Positions 47,201 to 53,987 of a DNA stretch of 64,000 nucleotides are shown here, in pieces; position 1 is the first letter of the stretch; every line of letters begins with the position of its first letter. The notes below the pieces were generated by a model. The model had not been told where the DNA came from, ran no database searches, and saw only the letters and a list, made by a program, of their open reading frames with translations. The translations under genes were made by a program, and so were the position numbers. This DNA comes from Anticarsia gemmatalis (lineage: Eukaryota > Arthropoda > Insecta > Lepidoptera > Erebidae): the NCBI RefSeq assembly GCF_050436995.1, contig NC_134757.1, positions 694,501 through 758,500 of the forward strand, in the 5' to 3' direction.

Positions 47201-49721
47201 GAGAAACAAGCGACATTTGACACAAACGTGTGAAGTCAAGGAAGCAGATCTCAATCAGTCTTACCTCTCGCGTGTTGTTCACGAGATAGCTGATAACTTC
47301 ACGTGTGGACCACGGCGGGCTAATTATAGTGGGACATTCCGTAGGCGTTCGTTGCTAGGGAATCATTTACACTCGTTTACATTGATGGTCATGGCACGGG
47401 TACTATTCTCTTAGTTACGACAAATGCATGCTCATTTCGACAGTATTTACATAGTTCTTAACCAAAGTGCCATTAAATTAATTCTACGGTTAGTTTCAAA
47501 AAGAAAATGCATTTAAGTGACTTTTTTTGCAAGAGTCGATTGTAAACAGTTGTGCTCTTTGACCGGTAAACGATCAAGGGTAGCAGCTCTTCGTGGGTTT
47601 TTCATAGCTAATCGTTTCCGTGCTTTAGAGGGCACGTTAAATGTCGATCCCGGTTTTTGTCAGATTACATAAGTTGCTAAAAAACATAAAAAGTTTTCAG
47701 TAGCAGGTAGCTTGACCAATGACTAAATCTGCCACTGCGAAAAAATCTTTCCGAAACACACTTTTCGAAAGGGCTTAAGGTGTATTGCGACCACAAAAAT
47801 GCCTTTTAAATGCGTGAACAAACTGAAACATTTTATTGCTCTAATCCTTTCTATATCTATCCTAAACTTCCCAGCCATCAGAAGTCATTGATCCCCAACA
47901 TCACGTGTTAGTCCTCCAGTTAAAAATACAGTACAATGAGCACTGAACCACAAGGTCTATCTCTAACACTTAGAGATGAGTAACGCTCACAATGAGACCT
48001 CACTTCCTGCTAACACTGAGACTCCTATGCATTAAGATTGACTTGGATTATTTATAGGATAGTCTTCTAGACTCGCGGTTTTTGAAGCCTACCCTACGCT
48101 AGGTGAAATAGATTGCACCTAAATTTAGCAAGCGAGGTCTACATAAACCCTACTTTATATCAAATTAATATCTTTTATCTTTTTTTTGTTGGTACTAGAG
48201 ACTAGTTAGTGGTAGGCATTTGAAATTATTTCAAGAAAATAATCTTTTCAGAATACGCTAGGGGCCTTGATTAGTACTTATATCCTACAGTATTTGTCGG
48301 TAAAAAGGTTGTCAATAGTTTATAGGGGTAAAAAATCGCACCTCAGTTGGTCTTAAAGCAATGGTAACCAATTGCAAGCATTCATCTCACTCGCAAGTGA
48401 TTCAGGGTTAAAATTACAACCAATGACTTTTTTCAGTTATGTGAGCACTAGAAATATCTAAGTTATATTACTTGCTTATCGGTGAAGGAAACTTTACATG
48501 GGCGAAATTAATTTTAATTGTTCTTGAGCTCAAGCTAAGTCTCCAGCCCGCATTTAGCCAGCGTGGTGGACTAAGGCCTACCCCCTCTATTATTCCGGGA
48601 CCTCGTGCTCAACAGTGGGACTATAACAAGTTAAATCTATTTATCTACAGAATCTAGAACTACGTATAATTATTATCTTCTAGAAGTAGCTTCTGTGTGA
48701 GCGTTAATTTATTTATTACACCTTGTTTAATTGTCCAATTGAAGTAAAACATGGCAATAAACAGAAAATTGCACTAGTATCTGTTCATCTTAACTACTGT
48801 TCATTGTGGTACAGACATTAGAAGAAAAAATCTACTCTAGGATAGGTTTAAAGAGTTTTTTTTTTTATTTATTGTAAGGACCGACTTTCTTAGATTGCCT
48901 TTCGGTAAAAGGATAAAAGGTTTCTTAAGTTTTCGCACAGGTTGTTTAAGGAGGAGGAGGAATTGGTAGAAGTCATTGACCTAGCACCGAATTTATGTAG
49001 TTTTAGGACATTTAGGTATAGGATACATTAAATTAGGTTACTTAATAGCAACTATGGGCTGTTGTAGCCTCGCGCTTCCACTAGAGGATAACGGATTCGA
49101 TTCCTGATAAATTGCAAATCGTATAATTCGCTTTACAAACAGTTTTTCTTCAAATGACTTTTTAATCAATAATTTTAAGGGTTTATTAATTAACCCTTAA
49201 TGTAAATTACCCTTAAGCGACGGTTTTCATGACCGAAGTCACTACTTTTCGTAAGTTTATTGCTCCACAACGGAAAATCATAAAACACCTGAAAAAAATT
49301 ACATGAAAATTCCATCGCTGAATGTTCGTAATTGTGTATTGTTCAGCAGAGTTCAGGACGTGAAGTGATCGCTACAACACTGTAATAATGTGAGCACTCA
49401 CTGTGTCTCGATGAGTTCGCAGTTGAGCAGCAGCTTGTTGGGGCCGAGCTCCACGACGGCCACCGTCAGGTCATGGTAGTATACCATGCGCAGCGTGTCG
49501 TTCGCGATGCGCCGCCCCGTGTAGGGCTTCGCCCCGGCCACCGGCTCCCGTCGCTCCGCGTCCTCGGACCTCGCCCCCACTGTCCCGACGAGCCCCGCGA
49601 GCGACCACCCCGCCGGGAAACTGAACGCGAACGGCTTGGCCGACGCCGAGGGTGGTGAAGACACCGCGATACAAAATATCACAACAACAGATAACAAGGA
49701 TTTAAGGAGTCCATCGGCCAT
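11008..49721 (-). CDS. Secreted group III (bee-venom-type) phospholipase A2
   Basis: The enzyme hydrolyses the sn-2 ester of phospholipids outside the cell, using Ca2+ and a His-Asp dyad. CDS exons: 49721-49402, 17341-17236, 11649-11490, 11330-11008. These sum to 909 nt, 302 aa plus TAA, with matching phases. A 28-residue signal peptide (MADGLLKSLLSVVVIFCIAV..., likely cut after SASA) is followed by a propeptide-like extension of about 150 residues, then the catalytic domain: Ca2+ loop IIPGTKWCGTG, active site CCRTHDLC, and CICDDMLFDCL. Bee venom PLA2 has the same order (IIYPGTLWCGHG, CCRTHDMC, CDCDDKFYDCL). The domain ends shortly after IYFNLVQVPCLE, so it is shorter than the bee enzyme at the C terminus. 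An in-frame upstream ATG at 49787 would add 22 residues but would bury the signal peptide. The first intron is about 32 kb. Confidence 0.93.
11490..11649 (-). CDS. PLA2 exon 3
   Basis: Acceptor TTTGCCAG, donor CTG|GTAGGT. A Gly/Ala/Arg-rich linker ends in LLQGIIPG, where the catalytic domain begins. Splitting the Gly codon at the donor joins it exactly to GTKWCGTG in the last exon. Confidence 0.9.
11832..12085 (+). repeat. AGCTGACCCGCGCAACTT dispersed element, copy 1
   Basis: Runs from ACTAGCTGACCCGCGCAACT to CTTTATAATATTAGTATAGAT with the internal GCGCGTTCAAACAAACAAAC. Other long copies are at 39326-39573 (same strand) and 16952-17183 (opposite strand), and short ends occur at about 5561-5583 and 60961-60985. 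It is a common lepidopteran family, probably a truncated non-LTR element or its non-autonomous relative. It sits between PLA2 exons 2 and 3. Confidence 0.75.
12541..14326 (-). mobile_element. 5'-truncated non-LTR retrotransposon with open reverse-transcriptase frame
   Basis: The open frame runs from about 14325 to the stop at 13064 (about 420 codons). RT landmarks in order: QYGFTKGRSTIDAG, FCDLSKAFDCVQH (first catalytic Asp), GVPQGSILGPFLF, LFADDTSLIF (the two catalytic Asp), and FLGISLD. No endonuclease domain is present, so the copy is 5'-truncated. The 3' UTR ends in a tail of TGATTTTGATTTTGA units at 12541. The style fits the CR1/Jockey/Daphne group; the exact clade is not certain. No in-frame stop is seen, which suggests a fairly recent insertion. 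It lies in the PLA2 intron between exons 2 and 3. Confidence 0.88.
15100..15165 (+). repeat. GGTCTCTGCCTA dispersed repeat
   Basis: TTGGTCTCTGCCTATCCCTA then GGGAAAAAGGCGTG and a TATGTATG tail. Related copies lie at about 6268-6320, 10375-10440, 46345-46415 and (reversed) 5925-5955. A common moth interspersed repeat. Confidence 0.55.
16822..17215 (+). mobile_element. LINE 3' end split by a nested repeat insertion
   Basis: The sequence from about 16830 (AGCAAGCCGTGAGTTTCTTG, TTTTCCGAAACGGTGGTAG) is a typical Jockey/Daphne-like 3' region in plus orientation, and its TTTGACTTTGACTTTG tail appears at about 17190-17207. Between them, at 16952-17183, is an inverted copy of the AGCTGACCCGCGCAACTT element. 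It lies immediately upstream of PLA2 exon 2's donor side. Confidence 0.65.
16952..17183 (-). repeat. AGCTGACCCGCGCAACTT dispersed element, copy 2 (nested)
   Basis: Reverse-complement copy of 11832-12085, from CTATACTAATATTATAAAGC through GTTTGTTTGTTTGATTG to CGCGGGTCAGCTAGT. It sits inside the LINE tail described at 16822-17215. Confidence 0.75.
17236..17341 (-). CDS. PLA2 exon 2
   Basis: Acceptor TTATTGCAG, donor CAG|GTAACA. Encodes ARLLRQLSRINRPLGVTFPQ and MVKLMGQCQQ, part of the N-terminal extension. Its single incoming base completes a His codon from exon 1, about 32 kb upstream. Confidence 0.88.
20166..20208. repeat. (AG)n microsatellite
   Basis: About 21 AG units without interruption. 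On the minus strand it creates a Ser-Leu run that inflates a chance open frame. Shorter GA or TC tracts occur at about 29259-29282 and 46097-46119. Confidence 0.9.
20517..20663 (+). CDS. Small unassigned ORF (48 aa), possible first exon
   Basis: Starts ATG at 20517 with AACA in front and reads MELHDISDAFRMDAHAHATV then YNRYVRAIPAS, ending in TGA. The region is GC-richer than its surroundings and has a GTATGT donor-like site after YNR. No partner exon or homologue is recognised. It could be an exon of an unknown plus-strand gene or a chance frame. Confidence 0.2.
   Translation: MELHDISDAFRMDAHAHATVYNRYVRAIPASTHFRTHFFYRVNWFNFL
21945..22068. mobile_element. Short MITE, TAGC.CAATTCT family, copy 1
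   Basis: The ends pair as TAGCGCAATTCTCTAC and the reverse complement CTAGCTCAATTCTGTACC. A related unit with similar ends is at 26065-26198. Non-coding. Confidence 0.55.
26065..26198. mobile_element. Short MITE, TAGC.CAATTCT family, copy 2
   Basis: Left end TAGCCCGATTCTCTATAGTC; reverse complement of right end GTAGCTTAATTCTCTAACAC. The inner sequences are diverged from copy 1. It is preceded at 26033-26062 by a small tandem duplication of GTATAAAAACTGTCC. Confidence 0.5.
27462..28174 (-). pseudogene. Protein-like exon pieces of an unrecognised gene or gene remnant
   Basis: Three minus-strand pieces look coding. Piece A (28174-27956) contains ALNMYWQILKSLRQYKVQEP and DLVHTLDINGLSDKLFYV. Piece B (27862-27714) starts after a TTGCAG acceptor and contains VDAKILITRRPEYPKISSHV and LTLPFRLIKGKDVRKFDDIS. 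Piece C (27643-27462) starts after a TTTTTCAG acceptor and contains YEILISLDQLTPCLQQQ. An overlapping frame (27586-27353) has a segment LVHSLNTKRLDDTIVH that resembles piece A. I recognise no family, and the pieces do not all join in clean phase, so decay is likely. Confidence 0.3.
28575..28805 (+). repeat. 5S rRNA-derived SINE, copy 1
   Basis: The head matches the 3' half of 5S rRNA: CACCGGT, GAGTTAAGCAAC, GGCGCGGTCA and GATGGGTGACCGC in order and near-correct spacing, including the 5S internal promoter box A and box C regions. The body continues CTCCGTGCTTCGGAGGGCAC, GTCGGTCCCGGCTGTTG and GTCGTTAAGCCATG, and the 3' end is an AAGAAGTAAGAAGA tail. Short frames over it on both strands are incidental. 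Confidence 0.75.
30558..30709. mobile_element. MITE, CCCTCTTATTCATAAA family, copy 2
   Basis: Complete 152 bp copy. The left end CCCTCTTATTCATAAAAATA pairs with the right end TTTATGAATAAGAGGG over 16 bp without mismatch, and the rest of each arm is similar. Core shared with 3578-3737. Confidence 0.8.
31089..31124. repeat. Perfect hairpin, 15 bp stem
   Basis: ATCTCCTCCAGGAAT, six-base loop, then its exact reverse complement. It lies inside a copy of the CTGCTGGGC repeat, where the inversion appears to be a local duplication. Confidence 0.8.
31880..31935 (+). promoter_or_regulatory. Possible 5' exon of the transposon gene
   Basis: A GC-rich start (31740-31860) is followed by an ATG at 31904 giving MTDRYKVY up to AG|GTAAGA. 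It has the look of a promoter and first coding exon for the transposase gene in the plus orientation. Supported only by position and splice-like signals. Confidence 0.25.
32933..33450 (+). pseudogene. Transposase N-terminal fragment, left (plus-strand) copy
   Basis: Follows a TATTTCAG acceptor-like site. It encodes YTESHGRSCYIPDSETEI, then is frameshifted by one base relative to the right copy, and later CRMKCCSKIDEQER, IFKKFWDRKYK. It retains about 100 bp near 33380-33480 that the right copy has lost. Confidence 0.6.
33640..34248 (-). pseudogene. Transposase N-terminal fragment, right (minus-strand) copy
   Basis: The open frame 34248-33982 reads through HGKSCYIPDTETEI and CDFINHLDSDCHNNF and ends at a TGA after IDSPFM. 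Beyond the stop the protein similarity continues through KRKLPRNDKANIRKR, KQYTSRNGTIRPKKS and CRMKCCSEIDEQE to about 33690. The stop and the missing segment make it non-functional. Confidence 0.65.
36009..36170 (-). pseudogene. Protein-like fragment, unassigned
   Basis: A minus-strand open frame reads PRTAFVVNADPDSQIRPFLA, KIDIICHDYGY and SLRTIYGGN before TAG. It looks like translated sequence rather than random DNA and has the same strand as the 27.4-28.2 kb pieces, so it could be an upstream exon of the same lost gene. No family recognised. Confidence 0.22.
39326..39573 (+). repeat. AGCTGACCCGCGCAACTT dispersed element, copy 3
   Basis: Same family and orientation as 11832-12085, from AACTAGCTGACCCGCGCAAC to TTATAATATTAGT. 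Its 3' edge abuts the TSD of the 480 bp foldback element. Confidence 0.75.
39580..40059. mobile_element. 480 bp foldback MITE with about 85 bp inverted repeats
   Basis: The arms GTTACTGTAAAAGCCCGA... pair over about 85 bp with few mismatches and contain a doubled CCTAAGATTT.CC motif. A 6 bp duplication ATAGAT flanks both sides (39574-39579, 40060-40065). Inside are three further hairpins: 39814-39861 (18 bp stem around GCGAGCGAAGC), 39862-39885 (GTGGTTA/TAACCAC) and 39893-39915 (GGAGCCCC/GGGGCTCC). No coding frame. Superfamily not assigned. Confidence 0.85.
40985..41330 (+). repeat. Composite SINE-like repeat
   Basis: Contains GGGCAGCCAGTTTC, a GTGTGCACGCACAATACACAGA block, CCGACATAACCAGTGAGAG, CTTTACGTGCTCTTCAAGGCAC and a tRNA-like B-box relic ATGAATCGAATCC. 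A fragment in reverse orientation is at about 59040-59130 (AACCGGGCTAAGAT, GTGTATTGTGCACACAATA). Confidence 0.5.
42655..42735 (+). repeat. Dispersed repeat with GGAGCGACTGTCTATCTG block
   Basis: Shares GGAGCGACTG.CTATCTG, CAACCCAGTTAC.TGG and TATAACACGATA with the reverse-oriented copy at 52785-52860. Common moth repeat; parent element unknown. Confidence 0.55.
42808..42978. mobile_element. MITE, CTTTACACACACGCTCT family, copy 1
   Basis: Left GCCTTTACACACACGCTCTATCGCGCG; reverse complement of right TGCCTTTACACATACGCTCT then ATCGCACGTG. A related element with the same ends lies in an ICMT intron at 61262-61364. Non-coding; the open frame over it is incidental. Confidence 0.7.
44531..44715 (+). 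repeat. RTE-like LINE 3' end fragment
   Basis: ACTAGCTTTGCGCTCACGGC, CCAAATTTCAGCGTGATTCG, TCCAGTGATGTGGGCTATGC and a TTAGTTAGTTAGTCACCTTT tail are typical of RTE-type 3' ends in insects. Non-coding remnant. A related, more decayed unit is at about 24060-24200. Confidence 0.55.
45298..45530 (+). repeat. 5S rRNA-derived SINE, copy 2
   Basis: Aligns along its length with 28575-28805: ACGATCTGTGGGTGAAGCAA, GGCGCGGTCA, GATGGGTGACCACATAG, CTCCGTGCTTCGGAGGGCAC, GTCGTTAAGCCATGTCAAAG and an ACAAGAAGAAGAAGA tail. The short open frame here (45370-45570) is incidental. Confidence 0.75.
47560..47690 (+). repeat. 5S rRNA-derived SINE, diverged copy 3
   Basis: Keeps GACCGGTAAACGATC, then a degenerate GCAGCTCTTCGTGGG, TTTCCGTGCTTTAGAGGGCA and GTCGATCCCGGTTTTTGTC. 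The tail is lost. Confidence 0.5.
49402..49721 (-). CDS. PLA2 exon 1 (signal peptide and N-terminal extension)
   Basis: GC-rich exon encoding the signal peptide and a linker, then RMVYYHDLTVAVVELGPNKL and LLNCELIET, which resembles the conserved N-terminal extension of insect group III PLA2s. It ends at ACA|GTGAGT in phase 2. The alternative start at 49787 lies in the same open frame. Confidence 0.9.
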
Positions 49722-49907
49722 CGGAGCACCGCGCGTGATGGCTTCCCGCGCCGACCGAACCGCGCTCACCAGCCTCCGGAATGACATTTCGATTTTTTAA
49801 ATTAACTTTTTTTATTGGCAAAGGCGTCGTTCGTCCATATCGCGTGCGGCGCGGGCGGCGGGCTGGCGTGCACTGCGCGCCGCGCTGCGACCACCACTTT
49901 CTTCGCG

Positions 49908-49915
49908 TGACGTCA
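49908..49915. promoter_or_regulatory. CRE palindrome upstream of PLA2
   Basis: TGACGTCA lies about 190 bp upstream of the preferred PLA2 start codon, in a CpG-rich block (49825-50010) that looks like the promoter or 5' UTR of the gene. No clear TATA box on the minus strand. Confidence 0.4.
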
Positions 49916-50634
49916 GTCGGTCAGTGTCTCGCAGGAGTTTCACTTGTTTTAACTTCCGCGACCGCTGATATAGGTCTAGGGCTCCGACGTGCCACCGCGG
50001 CTGACCTAGTACCGGACATGAGTGGGATGTGTTTGTTTCTACTAGACGAGATATTATTAATGCACTTGAGTTATTTAGACAATACAGTCGTGTAAAATAT
50101 TAGTCGGTGGTTTGATAGTGCCTACCAGTTGGCAGGCACTATACACACAGTTCTGTATAATTTAGTCGTCGGTCAAAGAAGCCTACATGAATTGATGATG
50201 ATTTTGATCTTTGAAAGTCATACAGCAGCCTGGTGCATTACGGTTTTCGTAAATAATTTATGAAAACGCGAGAAAATTAATTAACCTCATGGATAAATTG
50301 AATAAAGAGAGTGTAAAATACTTGTAATTTCAAAGTTGGTTGCCTGAAATCTATATTATACCTCGTCATTTCATTGAGCGTATTTTTGAAAATATATTTT
50401 CAAACGTGATAGAGCACCTTTATCACTTTCTGTACCGAACTTATAACAAAGTTTCGTAATACACAATTTGTTATTTATTATTCTTTAAAAATATTGTTAT
50501 TTATTGACGCACATTAATATTGTAAGACCTGCCAACTTTGAAGTTAGTTTTCAGTTTCACAAACATTGGAAACTTGGCAACACTGTGATAGTAAACTTTG
50601 TATAAAAGTTTTTATTGATTTCTAGCATAACCTT

Positions 50635-50793
50635 ATGGTGCTACTAAGTATTGAACCAACTATACAAGAAAAGGAATTTGAGTTTAATGGTAAGTATGTG
50701 TGGGATCAACAAATGGATCACAGCTTCAAAGTGAATGAACCGATAATACGTTTGGATTCTTCTCTTGTAGGTATGCCGCTCTGCCGAGGATAG
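50635..50793 (+). CDS. Unassigned ORF (52 aa), possible first exon on the plus strand
   Basis: Reads MVLLSIEPTIQEKEFEFNGK then YVWDQQMDHSFKVNEPIIRL, DSSLVG and a TAG soon after. The composition looks like real protein. Two donor-like sites lie inside: ATG|GTAAGT near the middle and GTAG|GTATGC near the end; using the latter would make this the first exon of a plus-strand gene divergent from PLA2. No downstream exon is recognised in the window. It may be an orphan exon, a gene relic, or chance. Confidence 0.35.
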   Translation: MVLLSIEPTIQEKEFEFNGKYVWDQQMDHSFKVNEPIIRLDSSLVGMPLCRG

Positions 50794-53087
50794 TCTGAAC
50801 TAGGTACATTTATTGCTTAAGTGAAGACAATACTTTGCATTCCTGAGACCTTTTGTATTAATTAACAAAATATCGATAATTAAACCGCACTTGACCTGCG
50901 TGGTAATCTCAAGGCCTCACTCTCCTAATCCGGGAGGAAACCCTTGCATAGCAGCAGTCATGCAATAAGTCACCGATAAATAATTTGGCTCTTAAAATAA
51001 GAGTATTAATAAAAAAGCAAATAAGACAAATTAACGGACCTACCTTATTATTATTTCTACATTCTTTACCAAGTGTGAGTCATCGATTACAGCAAGAATT
51101 TAGCATAACAAATCATTATTTTACGTAACATTCGTTTGCAGTCTACATCAACGACATAGTTAATAGGTGTGTAGGTTATGTGCACCAATATTGCAGCATC
51201 TTTAAAATTGCATCATAAAGAAAAACTATCCCGTTTGAGAATTATGGTTTAGTATAACATTGTTTTTGCTCACATGATAAGCTGTTTTATATATGCTCTT
51301 ATTAGGTACTGTTTTTTCCTGTATCCGTAGGTGAAAGGCTCCTGTACTCTTCTTCGTTTATAGCTGTAGTGGTCCTATTTTTTCCTGTATTTTTTTCGAT
51401 AGCTGGTTCAGTAAGGTAAATTCCTGATAAGCAACCAAACTTGGGCTATAACTGAAATCATTCCAACATGCATTGAAAAAAAAAACACCGATAGCACTTT
51501 ACACAACTCCGGAATCAAACCCAAGAAGTGAGTTCGTTTCGAAAACAAGCTTTCATCCCCTATATCAGTCGCTTAAAAGCTGCTTTCTGTAATAATACTC
51601 TGTTTGATCAAAACATTTAGACACGAACGCATATTGGACAGACAGACTTAAGCGTTTATAATATTAGTAGACTTAGATAGAGTATAGATTATGTCGGTCA
51701 AAGTCGCGATCCACGCGTTATGTAGAACAGTTGAAACTGGTAACGTTTAGAAGCCTTACGTAAACATTTACAATATGGAGGTACAAGAAACCTTACGATG
51801 AACTGTGAGTGAGTGGTCGCTGTACAATATTATGTAAATTATGCACTTTCCCAATAATCACACATGTTCTCTGCACGTGACGCTTCAGGCGAGGCGGTTT
51901 CCTACCACTATCGAACCATTATTTGGTACCACAGCTTTCTTACACACTGCCTAAGCATAATTATGGCATAAACCATATATTTTACGCCAGCCATTCTTCT
52001 TTGTTCCTCTTTGCTACCCCTTGTACATCTCTTATCCTGGTCTTCCTGATAAAGCGATGTTATTAATCCATCTTACTGAGCCAGCTACCGAAAAATTTAA
52101 TACCTGGAAAATAGATTCGGTACCAAAATGATGCATCTAGATAATAATAAGTACATGAATAAAAAGAGAAATAAATTCCTGAGTGCAAATTTCGAAAATT
52201 GTTTGATTTATTTGTAATTTTTTTAAATATATGTTCGTTAGCGCTTAAGGGTGGTTATTATAGATAGAAATTCTGAAAGAATTACTAAGAAATTACTGAA
52301 ATCACAAGTCAATTTCCACGAGCAGAAATTAGTAGTAGTAAAAAAATTGTGTTGACTTTGCATTTCATAAAACGGATAGATAACATTCTGATTTCTATAG
52401 CTGCATGGTGGACTCTAAGCTTACTCCTTGAAAGAGAGGGACTAAAGCGAGAGCCTGCCAGCCCAGCAGTGGGACAGTATTGGAATCAGATCACCGTGTG
52501 TGAATTGTCAAATGACATTTATTTATGTTATGTATTTAATAATATAGGTAATCGTCTAGCCAAGTAATATAATAGGCGACTAGACGGTAATGATCGTCCG
52601 TTATGTTATTATTGTTCAAAAACAATGAACAATCGCCTCTAAATAACACACGTAACATGCTTTCTAAATAATGACGACATTTTTATTATTGTTTATTATT
52701 GATATTGTGATATTTCGTAATAGGCTTGTGATATAATATGTTACTACGATGATCTGAGCTATTACACTTGATACTATCGTTTAGAGTATATCGTGTTATA
52801 ACCCAGGTAACTGGGTTGTAGAGGTCAGATAGGCAGTCGCTCCATGGTATGGTGCATCCGGTGAGACTGGAAGCCGACTCCAACATAGTTGAAAGAAAGA
52901 CTAGGCAGATGATGATGTTGTCCGAATAGTGGACATGACTGTTATTTTCTATAACGAGTGGTGATGGTTTTTTGTTACGTATTGTTTTAGTATTGAATGT
53001 GACTGCATCTTAAAGCAATGTACCTATTTGATTCCTGGAATGGGCAGTGTCGTAAGGCCTGAAATTTTATTGAGTCCAGAAATAATG
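50794..53087. other. Intergenic region
   Basis: No supported gene. Holds CTGCTGGGC-type fragments at about 50895-50955 and 52405-52485, a tRNA-like relic near 51480-51530, and the repeat copy at 52785-52860 whose right side ends in GATGATGATG. Confidence 0.5.
52785..52860 (-). repeat. Dispersed repeat, reverse copy of 42655-42735
   Basis: Reverse complement contains GGAGCGACTGCCTATCTGAC, CAACCCAGTTACCTGG and TATAACACGATA. Confidence 0.55.
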
Positions 53088-53095
53088 GTCAATAT

Positions 53096-53621
53096 TAGGG
53101 AATGCAATCCCGACTCGAGATCGTCAACTCGAGATCCCTCGCGATCAGAAATATCAATCCCGCGGAATCCCGAGATTTTCGGGATCCCGTCTAGTTAGTA
53201 AAAATAATACAATTCGAACGGCTTGTTTAATGTAATATGTGTGTGATAGTGTGGTGAATGCAATAAATTATTATTTGAAAGAAAATAAAAGCCTTTATTT
53301 TTCAATATTACTAACAACGTAACATAATTAACAGGTGTAATAACATGAACATAATCAAAAAAGTAGGTGTAGCTCCAGGAGATCAAAATAAAAAGCAATC
53401 ACATGGCATTTTGAAAGTAGCCTCTTAAAATACAAAGTGTATCAATAGTACGAGCTTCTAATCGGCATCTTAAGTCTATTGCAATGTAGCCAACTGCTGA
53501 AAATGCCCTCTCCGACAATCCCGAACGGGATCTCGTCATATTATGCTTCGGGATTGATCCCGAAAAAATACACGGGATCTCGGGAGATCGGGATCCCGCG
53601 ATATCGGGATTGCATTCACTA
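53096..53621 (-). mobile_element. 526 bp non-autonomous hAT element
   Basis: The ends TAGGGAATGCAATCCCGA and, reversed, TAGTGAATGCAATCCCGA are typical hAT terminal repeats. They are flanked by an 8 bp duplication GTCAATAT at 53088-53095 and 53622-53629. The minus strand keeps a transposase C-terminal relic: RSGLSERAFSAVGYIAIDLR and RLEARTIDTLCILRGYF, the dimerisation motif of hAT transposases. The subterminal regions are dense in CGGGATC motifs in both orientations. Confidence 0.88.
53399..53560 (-). pseudogene. hAT transposase C-terminal fragment
   Basis: The open frame over the last part of the transposase contains SERAFSAVG and TLCILRGYF, matching the family's SxER.FS...LRxYF signature (hATC domain). 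Without the catalytic RNase H core it cannot transpose on its own. Confidence 0.75.
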
Positions 53622-53763
53622 GTCAATATTCGTACAGCATTTTAACAGGGTTTGTAGATGTTTACAAAGTGTGTTATATGTGGTTGATAAAAATAATATC
53701 TAACTTAAATCTTCGGAATGTAAATATTTATTTGCGACATCTAGTTGTGCAAAGTTTAACTAG

Positions 53764-53769
53764 TTTATT
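53764..53769 (-). promoter_or_regulatory. Candidate poly(A) signal of the protease homologue gene
   Basis: AATAAA on the minus strand about 70 bp past the TGA, a plausible distance for a short 3' UTR. Confidence 0.5.
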
Positions 53770-53837
53770 CTTCTATTCGACGCTAGATGGCACTACTTTA
53801 CAAAACTTCTGTCCTTAATAAAAGCCAGTGAATTTGA

Positions 53838-53987
53838 TCACAATTCTTTATTATTAAGTATTCTATTGATCCAGTCGATGTGCACGTGTAATGGGTACGC
53901 AATGAACACGTGCTCGTCAGTCTGCGCCACCGCTAACATCTTCAATTCACCATTCTGCTCCAATATAACTGGACCTCCTGAACTTAA
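53838..53987 (-). CDS. Protease homologue exon 5
   Basis: Acceptor TTTTACAG. Begins LSSGGPVI (the degenerate GDSGGP motif) and ends with the typical C-terminal helix HIDWINRIL before TGA. The Cys that normally precedes QGDSGGP is absent. Confidence 0.88.
   Translation of the reverse strand, partial: LSSGGPVILEQNGELKMLAVAQTDEHVFIAYPLHVHIDWINRILNNKEL

Larger units (their letters stand above)
17342..49401. other. PLA2 intron 1, about 32 kb, repeat-rich
   Basis: No complete host gene is supported inside. It carries the transposons, SINEs and MITEs listed separately, plus short GC-rich patches at about 18790-18900, 21165-21260, 21745-21900, 23800-23890, 26275-26410, 30060-30235, 41430-41490 and 47210-47400 that stand out from the AT-rich surroundings and could be regulatory. 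Protein-like pieces on the minus strand (27.4-28.2 kb, 36.0-36.2 kb) are listed separately. Confidence 0.6.

Noticed and set aside
49473..49658. Arg/Pro-rich open frames on both strands in PLA2 exon 1
   Set aside because: Shadows of a GC-rich coding exon whose true frame has a signal peptide and splices correctly.
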